In this document: piece by piece, positions 10,577-22,878 of the stretch
Position numbering within the stretch: the stretch's first letter is position 1
Layout of the letters: each line of letters begins with the position of its first letter
Origin: Lichenostomus cassidix
Taxonomy: Eukaryota; Chordata; Aves; Passeriformes; Meliphagidae
Assembly: GCA_008360975.2 (NCBI GenBank)
Contig: CM039211.1
Coordinates: forward strand, 638,038-702,037
Direction of reading: 5' to 3'
Length of the DNA: 64,000 nucleotides
Notes under the pieces: generated by a model
Databases searched by the model: none
What the model was told of the DNA's origin: nothing
Seen by the model: only the letters and a program-made list of their open reading frames with translations
Made by a program: the position numbers and the translations under genes

Positions 10577-13500
10577 ATGTCACTGTGCGGCGGCCGCGGG
10601 CTGCCCGCGCTGCTGGCCATCTCGCCGCTGCCCTCGCCAGGCACGGCCCCGCTGACGCCGCTGGCGCTGGACAGGTGAGGGGGTGGCCGGGGGCCGGAGG
10701 GCTGCGGGAGCTTTGGCCACCCGCCCCACGCGGGACTCGCCCCACGGGACACGGCTGCCCCTTTGCGCGGCTCGGGGCTCGGCGCTGGGGCTCGGACGTG
10801 CCTTTGCAAAGGGGGCTCGGACGCTTTTGGGATGCCCTCCTTCGGCTCGTGCCCCCCGCCCCAGGGCCAGGGGAACGAGGGGCCAGGGACAGCCGGGCCA
10901 CTGACACATGCCCGTCCCGACCGCCCGCAGGCACAGCCCCAAGAGGCGCTACAGGGGGCTGCCCATCCCGCTGCTGTGGGACACGCCGTCCCCGGAGCCG
11001 GTGGCCTCGCACTGTCGCCGGGACTCCATCTCCTCGCAGCCCACGCGTGCAGGTGAGGGATGGCGCTGCTCCGCCCCACAACCGTCGCCAACCGCCCCTT
11101 GGCGGGCCTGGCGTCGTGCAGGGAGTGCCGGACAGCGGGCAGGGATGTGGCGGGGGGCTTGGCCGAGGGGCTGGCGAGGGGCTGGAGGTGGGGGAGCCTG
11201 TGCGGGAGCGATGGGCGGGAGCCCAAAACCGCACTCGCCGGGGCTCAGCCAGGAGCCGCTCCGGCGGGGACCCTGCTCGGCGTGACACGCGACATTCCAT
11301 GGGGACCGGTGCTGCCAGCGGCGGCGCCACCCTCCTGCTGGGGGACAGGAGCCCATCCTGCCCAGGGCCCTGCCAGGAGCCCGATCCCCACCCCGGCCTA
11401 GCGCTGCCCCTTGTTCCCGCAGGGTCGCGGCCGGACTGCCCTGTCCTGAAGGGCATCTCGCAGCTCCAGCTGCGCAGCGGCACAGGGCGGCGACGCCCCA
11501 GGGAGCCCGAGGGTGATGATGATGATGAGGTGAGTGGGGCAGCGCGACCTCGAGGGGCAGGGCGGGGGCAGAGCGGTGCTGACGCCGTGTCCTCCCCCGC
11601 TGCAGGAGGGCTTTGTCCCCAGGAAGCTGCAGCGGCTGGGCCAGCGGAGCCCACTGCCCGCCGGCCACGGAGCTGCCGAGAGGGACCCCCTTGCCGAGAG
11701 CCCCCGGCGCACATCAGAGCTGCTGGTGAGAGAGGCTGCAGGGCTCGGGAGGGCACCGGGGATGGCTGATGCTGGGGCTGCACACACGGCAGCTGCCGCT
11801 GCAGCCTTGCCGGCTGTGCCTGTGGGACATGGATGGGCTTGGGGCTCACGGGGACAGCCCGTCTCCAAAGCTGGGAGGCACTGGGACGTGGATGGAGCTT
11901 GGCTATGGGATCCACCTGTGCCTGGGGTGGCAAGGAGGTGGCAGGACTTGTCCCCTTCACAATCTGCTCTGCCTCTCCCCCAAGTGCCCCCAGCTGCCGC
12001 CCCGACAGAGTGATGCCGCTGTGGCCCAGCGGACGGAGGAGCTGGTGAGCACGCCAGTGACGAGCAAGGAGGAGGCAAAGCTGGTACGTGGCAGCCTTTG
12101 GCGGTGGCCCACAGAGCCCCACAATGGGAAGTCTGAGGCCGGAGCTCTCTGGGCTGGGGGCTGGTTGATGAGCAAGAGCAGCCCAGGGGCCGTGGGCTTG
12201 TCTCGGGCCAGGGCAGGGAGAGCCTTGCCCGCGGCCCTGCTGGTGCTGGGGACTCGCCAGAGGCGCAGCCAGCAGCACGGGCTCTCCCCACAGCGTCCGG
12301 GGAAGCGCAGCCGCTGCCGGCAGCTCTTCCGCTCGCCCTCGGTGGCTGGCAGCGGCCCCAGGCCCGTCCTGAAGCGGCGACAGCCCTCGCACAGGGACAG
12401 CCCCGGCAAGGCCAAGCGGCAGAGGACGGCGGGCGGCAGCCCTGGCCAGGAGACGTCAGCGGAGCCGGTGGGTGACGGGCAAGGCGAGGGCCGAGAGCCA
12501 GCCTGGCTGCGCCAGCACTGCGCCGCGCCCCGGCTCTGCCAGCAAGCCTGCTGACGTCGGGGGCTGTCTGTGCTTGGTGCCTCGGCAGGGAGCGTGGCTG
12601 GAGCCTCGCAGCTGTGCCCAGCCCGAGGAGATGGAGAAGCTGCCGGCCAGCGATGAGCGGGAGCTCACTGGGGACTTCTCCAAGGTAGGGCCACGAGGAT
12701 GGGGCAGCTCTGGGGGTGCCGCCCCCGTTATTGTGAAACAGGGACCGTGGTCAGAGCCCCGCAGCCCTGCCAGAGCCCAAAGGCAGCTGGTGGCCCTTGC
12801 CTGGGGCTTCGGGGCCTCGGGGCTGCGACTTGGCAGCCTGCAGCCCCTGCAGGGGATGAAGAGCCCCATCACAGCTCTTTTGCTCCAAGCCCGTGCTAGG
12901 GCCACGTGTCCCCTGCGCAGATTGTCCCCTCCCTCCCGCAGAAAGGTGAAGAGCAGGCCTCTGGGGTGGCTTCGGGGCTGGGGGGACAGGTGTTAGCCCC
13001 GGCAGGTGTCCCTGGGTCGGGTACGAGCCCAGAGCCTGTCTCCTGCAGGCTCACCTCCTGCCGACGGTGGACGGCAAGGACCCGAGCCTCAAGTACATCT
13101 CCCCTGCCACGGTAAGGGGGCTGCAGCCCCTCCCCAGCCCCACCGAGGGGCTCCCTGCCTGCTGTCCCCCTGCCTGTCCCCCTGTGTCCCCTCCCTCGGT
13201 GACAAGCTCTCCCGGCAGCTGGCAGCGGTGCTGACGGGGCGCTTCAGCAGCTCCATCGAGAGAAGCATCGTCGTGGACTGCCGCTACCCCTACGAGTACG
13301 AGGGGGGCCACGTCAAGGTCAGAACCCCGCTGGGGCCGGCAGGCAGGAGGGTGTTCGGAGCCCAGCCACCCTCAGAGGTGCTGAGCCCACCACGAGGGGC
13401 TGAGAGCACAGGGATTCAGGATCCCCCCGGGTTTGTTCAGTAGCCGCTGAGAGATTCAGCAGCCCCTCCAAACATACTGAGCCACCACCACAGATGTGAC

Positions 13501-14547
13501 AAACAGCCCCCCAGAGGTACTCTGAGCCCCCAGAGGGGTTGAGCGGCTCCCCACGAAGGGTGCTGAGCCGCCCAGGGGGATGGAGGAGCCCCGTGAGAAG
13601 CGCCAAGGCACACCTCCCGGGTAAAGCTAGGTCCCCAGCCGAGAAGAGGAGGCTGATGATGGCTCGCTAGTCTGGGAGATGGTGCTGCTGGAGGAGGCAG
13701 TGGGACAGCGTGCTTGGGTCCCTGCAGCAAATGCAGTGGGAGGCAGAGGGCAAACAGGAGCGTGCTGTGCCTCGGCAGGGTGCTGTGAACCTGCCGCTGC
13801 AGCACGAAGTGGAGGCATTCCTGCTGGAGCAGCCCGTGGTGGCCCCGGCCGGCGGCAAGAGGGTGATCATCATCTTCCACTGCGAGTTCTCTCTCGAGCG
13901 GGGGCCCAAAATGTGAGTGAGTGAGGGATGGCACGGGGGGCACACTGGGCTGTGCCAGCCGCCCAGGCACGGCCGGATGGCGGCACGGGGCTGATGCCGT
14001 GGCCTTTGCCCGTGGCCTTTGCCAGGTGCAAGTTCGTGCGGGAGAAGGATCGCTCCTGCCACGAGTACCCGCAGCTGCAGCAGCCCGAGCTGTACGTGTT
14101 GAAGGGCGGCTACCGGGAGTTCTTCTTCCAGTTCCCGGTGAGTCCCCGGCCCGCGTCCCCTCGGGGCCAGGGGGTCCGTGCCGGGAGGGCAAGGAGCGGC
14201 GGGGCCCGGGGCGGTGGCGAGGGGCAGCTGTGGCTCTGAGCATCCTCACAGCTGCCGTGGCAGGGAGGGAGGGAGGCAGGGAGGGGATCTGCGGGGCTCT
14301 CGGGGGCTGCGCCGATCGGGAGGTTGTTCCGGGGGCGCTGCGTTTGTCCCGGGCTGGGGGCGGGCCGGGGGCTGCTCTGTGCTGCGGGGGCTGACGGGGC
14401 CGTGGCTTGCAGGGCCACTGCGAGCCCCGGGGCTATCGGCCCATGCACCACCCGGCGTTCAAGGAGGAGCTGCGCAAGTTCCGCGGGCGCTGCTGGCTCG
14501 GCGAGCGCGGCCGGCGGGAGCTCTTCAGCCGCGGGAGGCACCTGTGA
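10577..14547 (+). CDS. CDC25A-like: CDC25-like dual-specificity phosphatase, unit 2, complete, 12 exons
   Basis: Exons: 10577-10674, 10931-11052, 11423-11529, 11606-11725, 11985-12083, 12294-12467, 12589-12684, 13049-13111, 13219-13317, 13779-13912, 14026-14137, 14413-14547. All introns are GT-AG; the 1,359-nt frame gives 452 residues. CDC25 enzymes remove inhibitory phosphates from CDK Thr14/Tyr15. The regulatory N-terminus has an acidic run then EGFV (105-113), RSPS at 195-198 (14-3-3-type Ser context) and a basic KRR...KAKRQR NLS-like stretch (209-226). The catalytic domain begins at GDFSK (268-272), has DCRYPYEYEGGH (313-324) and catalytic Cys361/Arg367 in HCEFSLERGPKM. Leu replaces the usual second Ser of the loop. 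VLKR, GKRV and PMHH resemble CDC25A more than B or C. The first ATG after the promoter is the start. Exon 5 borders are ambiguous: an in-phase acceptor lies 9 nt downstream and an in-phase donor 39 nt upstream. Confidence 0.9.
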
Positions 14548-14880
14548 GCGCTCGGGGGTCCCGCAGCCCCGCCGGGGGAACGCTGCAGCTGCGAGCGGGT
14601 GAAGGCTTCTCTCGGCGGCATCGGATGCGCCTCGGCTCGCTCTGCTTTGTTAGGATAGTTTTGGGGTGGTGTTAAATTTAATTTAGTGTTAAGACCGGTT
14701 TTACACTTTTTCCTTGTTATATATATAGTTGTGTTGGTTCATGGTTAGAAATACTGTTGTGCTTGTTCATGGTTATAAATATTTTTGTGTTTGTTCATTG
14801 TTATAAATATTTTGGTGTTTGTTTATTGTTAGGATTGCTAGTTCCACATTCTGCCAATAAACTCCTATTGAAGGAGAACA
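14548..14880 (+). promoter_or_regulatory. 3' UTR of unit 2: 28-bp repeats and poly(A) signal
   Basis: Imperfect 28-bp AT-rich repeats run from about 14710 to 14834 (for example TTCATGGTTATAAATATTTT starting near 14766). AATAAA lies at 14856-14861. Confidence 0.7.
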
Positions 14881-15918
14881 AACGCTGCTCCTGAGCTCTC
14901 ACTGCCCACCGCAGGGCTCTGCAGGGATGGGTGCCCCTGATCCCGGGCTGGGGGCACGGGCAGGCTTGGCTGGAGGCGTCTGGGGGCTTGGGGACAGCGA
15001 GAGATGGGGCGATGGCTTCCCTGTGGGACGTGGTGGCTTCCCCAGGAACAGGGTGGCTTAGGTAGCAAGCGTTGGCCCCTTGGCTGCTGTTCCTGCACGG
15101 TGGGGTGGCAGTGCAGGATGGTCCTGGACACCCCCTGGCAAGGGACCTCCTTTCCAGGGCATGCTGGGCTTGGCAGGACTCCTGGGACACTTGGGTTAGG
15201 GACTTTCTTCCCCTTTCCCTGGGACTCCTACAGGCATGTTATCCCTCATTTTAGGGGGCACTTCTGGCCTTTGCAGGACCCCAGGGTAGTGAGAATCCTA
15301 TTTTGGGTGACTGGGCTCAGTGGGACCCTGAAGGGATGGCTGTTCTTAACACGAGGGTGCCCCAATCTCTCCCTGGCCAGTGGCCTCCCAGTGCCTTCTG
15401 CTTCAGTCACTCCTTGGTCGCCTGTCCTCCCTCTCCATTTCCCCAGATTCCTGAGGCGCTCATGTCACTCCAGGGCTCCCCAGGGGGCTTTTCCATGTGA
15501 TCCCCAGAGACCCTTTCCCCGGCTGGCTGACCTTGGCCTGCTTCTTGCTGTTGGGCATTCCTTGTCTTTGCTTTGGTTTGAGCCCCACAGGAGAATCCAT
15601 CCATGGCCAAAATCCTCCTGACTCCCCTTCTGCATCTCCTCAGCCCCCACCCATGTCCTGCTCTAGCCCAAGCTGCTGCCAACAGGTTCCATAATATCTC
15701 AGTTTTTGAGACAAAATTTCATGAGTAAACGCTCTGGAATGAGTGCTTCCTCCTACAGGAAGGGGCTTCCCCCTTTCTTGCCAGTGAGAGAAATTAACAA
15801 AAGAAGGTGAAGGTGGGAAAGTACCAAACTATTTTTTAACGCAGAACAGAACTGGGAAAACAAAGAACACTGGAGAAAGGATGCCCACATGGAACCCAGA
15901 ACTCATATCTCTAATCTT
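14881..15918. other. Unit 2 3'-flank, no gene recognised
   Basis: About 1 kb shared with units 3-5 and containing only short open frames that do not look like protein. It lies between the poly(A) signal and the GGGGAA repeat. Confidence 0.5.
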
Positions 15919-16005
15919 GGGGAAGGGAAAGGAGAAGGGGACGGGGAAGGGGAAGGGGAAGGGGAAGGGGAAGGGGAAGGGGAAGGGGAAGGGGAAGGGG
16001 AAGGA
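15919..16005. repeat. (GGGGAA)n microsatellite, long form, unit 2
   Basis: About 85 bp of mostly perfect GGGGAA hexamers, interrupted near its start (gagaagggga). Units 4 and 5 keep only about 30 bp at the same place. Confidence 0.9.
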
Positions 16006-16486
16006 GTGTACACAGCAGCCTGGGGAGGGGCAGATGGAGAAAATACCTGTTGACTCTTGGACGCCAGTCCTCCTCCTCACAGGAGGTGAAACTAGTGGAT
16101 TCCTGTGTACCTTCGCACCTTCACTCACTGGTGTGGCCTTCCTTGGGGTTCAAACTGGCCAGGGCCACCCTGCAGGCTTCCTGGGCTGGAGAGAAGGGAA
16201 GAAAGTTAGGGAGGCTAGGGGGAGGAAAGAAAAGGAAAACATAACCTTTTTCTAAGCTAGCAGGAACAAGAAATAAAAGCACCAAGACAGCAGTGCAATG
16301 TTGCTGGTGCACTCCCTCCTGAAGCCCAGCGGAGAGCCCTCTGCAGCCAGGGCTGTTGGACTGAGCTGCACCTGGGGTCCCATGGCTCCAGCCTTGACCC
16401 CCGGGTCCATCTTATAGATACAGAAGGCATGGGCATTAAGCAGACAGTTAAGGAGTAAAGCAGCTTCATAACGTCACCCCAGGACA
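16006..16486 (-). mobile_element. Probable 3' LTR of the old ERV, unit 2 (distal end uncertain)
   Basis: On the minus strand sequence starts TGTCCTGGGG at 16486, directly after a purine tract AATAAGGGGT. The young provirus has TGTCCTAGG after AATAAGGGGT at the same relation to pol, which identifies the LTR border. A CTATAAGA TATA-like box lies within. The distal end is unsure; a TG...CA reading would end near 16009. Confidence 0.6.
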
Positions 16487-16550
16487 TTCTACCCCTTATT
16501 CTGTGCCATCAGCTTCATTGCCAATTTAATACATTTTAAATCTAAACAAA

Positions 16551-16602
16551 ACATATATACATATATAGATATATATATATGGATATATATATATACACAT
16601 AG
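16551..16602. repeat. AT dinucleotide-type microsatellite, unit 2
   Basis: An imperfect (AT)n tract with GAT and ACAT interruptions, between the old integrase stop and the purine tract. It recurs at 29350-29401, 37660-37711 and 50482-50533 with near-identical form. Confidence 0.85.
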
Positions 16603-17968
16603 TTATGTGGAAACAGTGGCAGCCACATTTAACAAACATATATTGGCATTCAAACTTTCAAACATTATAAGCAGTTCTCACCAAATCTCCTTGTGCTACA
16701 CAATGTGTTTCTCCATCCTTTTGCATTATCCACCAGGTGCAGCCTGGGTCCTGAGCAAAGATAACCCCACACATGGGTTTGTCTTTACTCAATGCAGAAT
16801 TAATCCAGACAGTTTTTCCCAAAAGTCCCCTGACATGCACTGCTGGCACCTTGTCTCCATCTGCTTTATGCAGGGGGTCAGATTGAGCAGGGCTTGCTCG
16901 GCTGGTGGAGGCTTGGGTATTAACTCACCATGTGGCCTTAGCTAAGTGCATCTCCCACTTTTTGAAAGTTCCCCACCCAGTGCCTTCAAGGTGGTTTTGA
17001 GAAGGCCATTGCACCGTTCCACTTTCCCTGCCGCTGGTGCACGATAAGGGATATGGTGCAGCCATTCCATACCATGTTCCCCAGCCCAGGTGTTTATCAG
17101 GCTGTTCTTGAAATGAGTCCCACTGTCAGACCCCATCCTCTCTGGGGTACCATGCCTCCAAAGGACCTGCTTTCCAAGGCCCAGGATGGTGTTACGGGCA
17201 GTGGCATGAGGCACAGGGTAGGTCTCCTGTCACCCAGTGGTGGCCTCTGGCATTGTGAGAACGTAGCACTTGCAATAGCAGGTTTGAGACAGTGTGATGT
17301 AATAGATCTGCCAGGCCTCCCCATACTTGCATTTGGATCACTGCCCACCATACCACAGGGGCTTCACCCCCTTGGCCTGTTTGATTGCAGCACATGTCTC
17401 ACAGTCATGGATCACCTGGGAGATACAGTCCATGGTTAGATCCACCCCTTGGTCTTGTTCTCACTTATAGGTGGCATCTGTGCCTTGATGGCCTGAGCCA
17501 TCATGGGCCCATTAAGCTTGGAACAGCTCTCCCTTGTGAAGCCAATCCAGTTCTATCTCTGACACCTCTATCTTCACAGCCTCATCTACCTGTGTGTTGT
17601 TTTGATGTTCCTCATTAGCTTGGCTCTTGGGGACATGGGCATCTACTTGATGGACTTTCACGGGTAGCTTGTCTACCTGAGTGCCAATGTCTTTCTACTC
17701 CTCAGCAGCCCAGATTGGTTTTCCCTTATGCTGCCAATTGGCCTTTTTTCCTCCTCTCCAGCCACCCCCACAGGGCATTGGCTACCATCCATGTATTTGT
17801 ATAAAGGTACCAATTTGGCCACTTCTCTCTTTCAGCAATGTCTTGGGCCAACTGGATGGCTTTGAGTTCAGCGAGTTGGCTCGATCCACCTTCTCCTTCT
17901 GTAGACTCTTGATGTGTCATGTGGTATAGCAGTGGCTCTTGCCCACATGGGTTTGAGCAACCAGCTGC

Positions 17969-18622
17969 ATGGGGCAGCGGCCCCAGAAGAGGAGTCCTGG
18001 GTGTGAGGTGAGGTTTCAGTCAGGGTGACAGAGTAGTGCACACCCAGGGCACCTTGCGGCTGGTGCCATCAATATGCAACAGGCAAGCAGCCCATTGGCC
18101 CTGCACATCTCCCCTCCCCTACCCCTCATTTGGTCTATGTTCTAGAACCTTCGCCTTTGTTCTCCCCAGCCGGGTTCCCCCATTGGATTTTCAATCTTTG
18201 TACCCTCCCCTGAAGCGCCCTCATTGTTCTGTACCCCTGTCTATCCCAGTCCCAACACGCTCCTGTTGGACCTTCATAGTAAACCTCTCCCCTTCACCCG
18301 ACCCTCTTAAACCCTTGCCACCGTGTGCTCGCAGCTCTTAAGCCTCGGATCCAGCCCCTTATCCAACCTCCTCATTCCGCTCCTCCTTCACGCCCCTCCT
18401 CCTCTGCCCGCTATCCTCAATAAATCCCTGGATTCCAGCCTCAGCTGCCTACGTTTCCTTCTTCTTCGCCATGGTTCCTGCCTGCCTCCATCCCCTGGGA
18501 CTCCTCACACTAACCTGTGAGCTCCACTGCCGTGGCCAGTCCAGCGTGGACTCGGCACAGCTCGGCTCTGCAGCCCACCTCTTGGCTGTGGCTCTGGGGC
18601 GCGCTGCCGTACCAGAGAGGGA
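17969..18622 (+). mobile_element. 654-bp LTR-like insertion in old RNase H, unit 2
   Basis: Same insertion as in unit 1. AGCTGC flanks are at 17963-17968 and 18623-18628. The TGTGAGG...CCTCACA core is at 18002-18509 (508 bp). Shared placement across units shows it predates the array. Confidence 0.55.
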
Positions 18623-21600
18623 AGCTGCAATGTGGGGCTCCATACAGCTGCTTCCCACTTCCAGTTCATTCCTATGATGCGACAGGAACTGTCAGTAAAA
18701 AGAGTGCAGTGTGTTTCTTCTGCTGGCAGTTGGTTGTATGGTGCAGCTTCCTCAGCATGCCTCATTTGTTCTTGTTCTTCTTCATCAGTGAGACCAGAGA
18801 TTTACCTTCAGGCCAATTTGTAATTATTTCCAAGATCCCAGAGCAATTCAGTTTCCACAGTGGGCGTGTTGTGTGATGAGGGCAATCCATTCAATCCATG
18901 TGGCATTGGAGGCATGATGGGTAGAGGGAAACTTTCCCTTGAACATCCACCTGAGCACTGGTAGTCGGGGTGCCAGGAGGAATTGTTCTTCAGTGCCAAT
19001 GGCCTCTGAGGAAGCTTGGATCCCTTCATAAGCTGACAGAATTTCCTTCTCTGTTGGGCTGTAGTTGTGCACAGACCCTCTGTAACTTTGGCTCCAGAAT
19101 CCCAGTGGTCAAACCCAAGTCTCCCCAGGCACCTTCTGCCAAAGGCTCCAGGACAGTCCATTGTTCCCAGCTGCAGAGTAGAGCATGTATTTCATATCTG
19201 CTCCTGTCCTGACTGGGCCAAGGGCTACTGCATGAGCTATCTCCTGCTTGATCTGGGTGAAGGCTTGCTGCTGTTCAGAGCCCCAGTGGAAATCGTTCTT
19301 CTTACGGGTAACCAGATAGAGAGGGCTCACTATTTGACTGTACTCAGGAATATGTGTTATCCAAAAGCCTATGGTGCCTAGTAAAGCTTGTGTTTCCTTC
19401 TAATTGGTTGGTGGAGACATAGCAGTGATCTTATTGATGACCTCAGTGGGCATCTGATGTTGTCCGTCTTGGAAATTCACCCCCAGGACTTGGATATCTT
19501 TGGCAGTTCCCTTGACTTTGTCTTTTTTTGATGGCAAAGCAGGCTTCCAGGAGAATCTGGATGATCTTCTCTCCCAAATACCTCCAATACCATGTTCACC
19601 CACACAATGATGTCATCGATGTACTGGAGTACTAGAGATGTTCTGGAGCCTCACCCTTTTCCAGCTCAGCCTGGATCAGCCCATGGCAGACGGTGGGACT
19701 GTGTTTCCACCCCTGGCCCAGTCGGTTCCAGGTATACTGCACGCCCCTCCAGGTGAAAGCAAACTGAGGCCTGCACTCTGCTGCCAGAGGAATGGAGAAA
19801 AATGCATTTGCAATGTCATAGTGGCACCACTTTGCTGCCCTGGTCTCCAGCTCATACTGGAGCTCCAGCACATCTGGCACTGCAGTGCTCAGCAGTGGAG
19901 TCACCTCACTGAAGCCACGACAGTCCACTGTCAATCTTCATTCCCCTTCAGACTTGCACACAGGCCAGATGGGGCTGTTGAAGGGTGAGTGGGTCTTGCT
20001 GACCATCCCTTGACTCTCCAGCTTATGGATCAGTGGGAGGATGGGAACCACAGAATCTTTATTTGTCTGGTACTGCTGGTGATGCACTGTCAAGGTGGCA
20101 ATGGGCACTCGCTGCTCTTCTCCCTTCAGAAGCCAAACTGCAGAAGGACTCTCAGACAGCCCAGGCAATGTGCCTAATGCCCTCTGCCTCCACAGCAGCT
20201 ATTCCAAAGGCTCACCTGATTCCCCTTGGGTCTTTGAAATACGTGCTCCAGAGGAAGTTTCTGCCCAGAATACACTGGGCCTCTGGGCCAGTAACAATAG
20301 GATGTGTCTTCCACTCTTTTCCAGTTAGGCTCCCCTTGGCTTCCAGCAGGGTCAACTGCTGTGATCCCCCCGTCACTGCAGAAATAGAAACCAGTTCTGC
20401 CCCCACGTGTCTCAATGGGATCAAGGAGCACTGCATGCTCTTGTCAACCAAGGCTTTGTATTTTTGTGGTTGCGATGTTCCAGGCCATCAGACCCACCCT
20501 GTCCAAAAGACACAATTTTCCCTCACGTCTGCCTCGCTAGAGGCAGGGCCTCTCTAATTCTGGTTATCAATTGAAATTCAAGCTACTTCCATTCTGGTGG
20601 AACTCCCTCTCTGAGCATTACCATGTTTCACTGTGCTGCAAGGACAGAAGTTGATTTTCCCTCCCACCTCCTCATGTCTTCCCCATGGTCACACAGGAAA
20701 AACCATACTTCTGCTCTTGGGATGTACCCTCTGTCCCTAGCTGCAGGACATCTGCTTCTGGAAACAGGGCCTCTGGTCTGTACTGATGTCACTTGGAGAA
20801 GGCCCTCCTGCAGCTCCTTCCTGAGTTTCTGACGAGTCTTCTCCATCCTATCTTCTATTTTCTGGATGGCCTCTGACAGATTCTTTTCCACAGCTGCGAT
20901 CCTTTCTTGTGTTGGGTCCTGCACAGTGTCTGCATCTGCCCAGAGCCTCCTCACCATGGTACTCACTGTTTCTTCCATGTAATTCCACGTCATCCTTGCT
21001 AAGGCAGGGTGTGCTCTGGTGGTGCATGTCGTGCCAGTTTCAGTCACATCATTGGGGTACATTTTACCATGTCAGGGCTCCTAATTGTTTGGTCATGGGA
21101 GAATATGATCTCTACCACTGCCAGTTCTCTCAGGCATTGAATCACTTGCTCCATGGCCTTCCAGAGGTTTAGCTGCAGCTGGAGATGTTCTCAGCACAGC
21201 CATCTTTCCTTCATGCTGCTTAAAAGCTGTGTCCACAGGCTGAGAGCTTCAGGGCCCTTGTCATCCCTTGGTCAATACTTAAATCAAGGGACAGGTACCC
21301 CAAATGTCTTGCTTCAGTGCCATCCAGAATTGTGCCATTACCTGCAGCATCCCAGATTCGGACCATACAATTTAATAGAGTTTCATCAGGCTGTAGGGTG
21401 AAATCTTTAGTCAAGGTATGAAGGCTTTCTATGGACAGGACAGGAATCTATTGTATTCCAATGATTTCTGGCTCAGATTCCTGCGCTAGCTGTGAAGATC
21501 CTGGCTGCCCATCACCACCCACTGGGTGAATAGATTTAGTTTTATACTTCCTTTTCTGAACAGGGGCAATTGTTACTGGTTTCAGCTCGCCACCTGTTTT

Positions 21601-22180
21601 AGCTCCAGCTGCAGTGATTGGGGTGTCTGCTGACTTATTCTCTTGCCCCTCTGGCTGTATCTTCTGCCCTACAGTATCTAGCAGTGAATGGTGAATGTTG
21701 GCCTGGGCCCAGCACATTGCAACGAGCTTCTTTCCATTTGAGTTGTTACTGCAATTTTTCTTCAGACACTTCCCCACTTTGGCTAGATTCTGAATTTCTT
21801 CAGTAGGGAAGTTCCAAGCTACTGGGTCAGAAAATTGATTCAGGGTCTTGCCTAGGTCGCCTCATACTCCATACCACTTAGAATTTTCCACAACTGGGGC
21901 AGGTATCTGGGCAATCCCTCTGGAAATCTCAGCTCTTATTTTAGACAAGCTGGTCACTGCATAGAGGAGCCCTGCTTGATAACATAACTAGAAGTTGTTT
22001 TCTTTGACATCCGGGGGAAACTAAACATTTGGAAAAGCTGATGTGCCAGATCTGAAGGGGAAGAAGGAGATGAAGGGCTGGGAATTATCATGCCCTGCAT
22101 TTCCCCGAACTGGGGGTAATTGCTAATACATCCTGTGTTTTTACCCTAACTGGGCGTAATTGTTATTACATCCCAAAAGA

Positions 22181-22878
22181 AAACTACCAAGGCCAGAATG
22201 CCAATTACCACTCACAAGAGCAAAACAAAGGACAGCACAAAATGGAAAAACTGAAGACCTTTGTCAGAAATCACCCGCAATTTTATTCTCGGTCAAATTC
22301 CCATTTCGGCCCTTCAAATGTTTTAAGGCAGCAGTCAGCAATACTTGAATAGTGTAAAATGTCAGAGGCATGAGTGATGCACAGCTTTGTCAGAATTCCT
22401 GGCTGACACAGAAGCATCTCTACACATAACAAACAGATGGATATTACCGTGAGCAGGAGGAAGTGGTGCTTTCTGCGGGGTCTTGTCAGAGCTGCTGGCG
22501 CTCGGCAGAGGAACGGGGCGCCTTCCCTTCCCAACCCTGTGAAATGCCTTTGGAGTCCTTGGGGTGCTGTGATCTCCAGCCACAGGGAGCAAAGAGAGAC
22601 ACAGCAAACACTCCATTCTGATTTTCCCCCACACTCTTCACCTCTGGTAAAATTCCATCTGTTTTAACACATTCGTGAGGAAACCGAGGCAGGCTGGAGC
22701 CACGGAGGAAATAAACACCAGGGATTCCAAGATTTCAGCCTCGCTCTCCTCACACGGGATGCAGCACTCAGCGGCACGGCTGGGCTGGCAAGGCGCTGTC
22801 AGGCCATCAGTCGGTCCCCCGCCGCTGGGACAGGAGGGCCACCAGCGCTGCCCGAGTGTCGCTGCAGGGAGGAGCTCC
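22181..22878. other. Upstream region of unit 3 gene, no gene recognised
   Basis: Copy of 9382-10079 with hardly any differences seen. Confidence 0.5.

Larger units (their letters stand above)
16487..22180 (-). mobile_element. Degraded ERVL-like provirus, unit 2
   Basis: This is the most complete uninterrupted old copy, read on the minus strand. Order and approximate places: purine tract 16487-16500, AT-rich microsatellite 16551-16602, integrase C-terminus 16658-16849, integrase core 16942-17214, zinc region to about 17560, RNase H 17640-18800 (broken by an insertion), RT 18810-20030 with YIDD near 19620, protease 20210-20560, Gag 20570-21830. The protease active-site motif reads DKS where the young copy has DTG, and frames are broken throughout, so it is not functional. 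No env, 5' LTR or primer site was found. Confidence 0.82.

Noticed and set aside
10057..11769. 570-codon open frame on the plus strand, and its copy at 22856
   Set aside because: It has no ATG at its start, runs through promoter, exons and introns in turn, and is Pro/Arg/Ala-rich. It is a GC-driven chance frame.
10482..12392. 636-codon minus-strand frame, repeated at 23281, 31666 and 44645
   Set aside because: It is antisense to CDC25 exons and introns, of low complexity and without a recognisable domain. Recurrence only reflects the tandem repeat.
12906..13115. Possible extra exon between exons 7 and 8 (MSPAQIVPSLPQKGEE...)
   Set aside because: GDFSK in exon 7 leads directly to LPTVDGK in exon 8, as in known CDC25 proteins, so an extra exon would break the family alignment.
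15911..16010. Lys/Gly-repeat protein (GKGKGKGK) or its Pro/Phe antisense
   Set aside because: Both are translations of the GGGGAA microsatellite, not genes.
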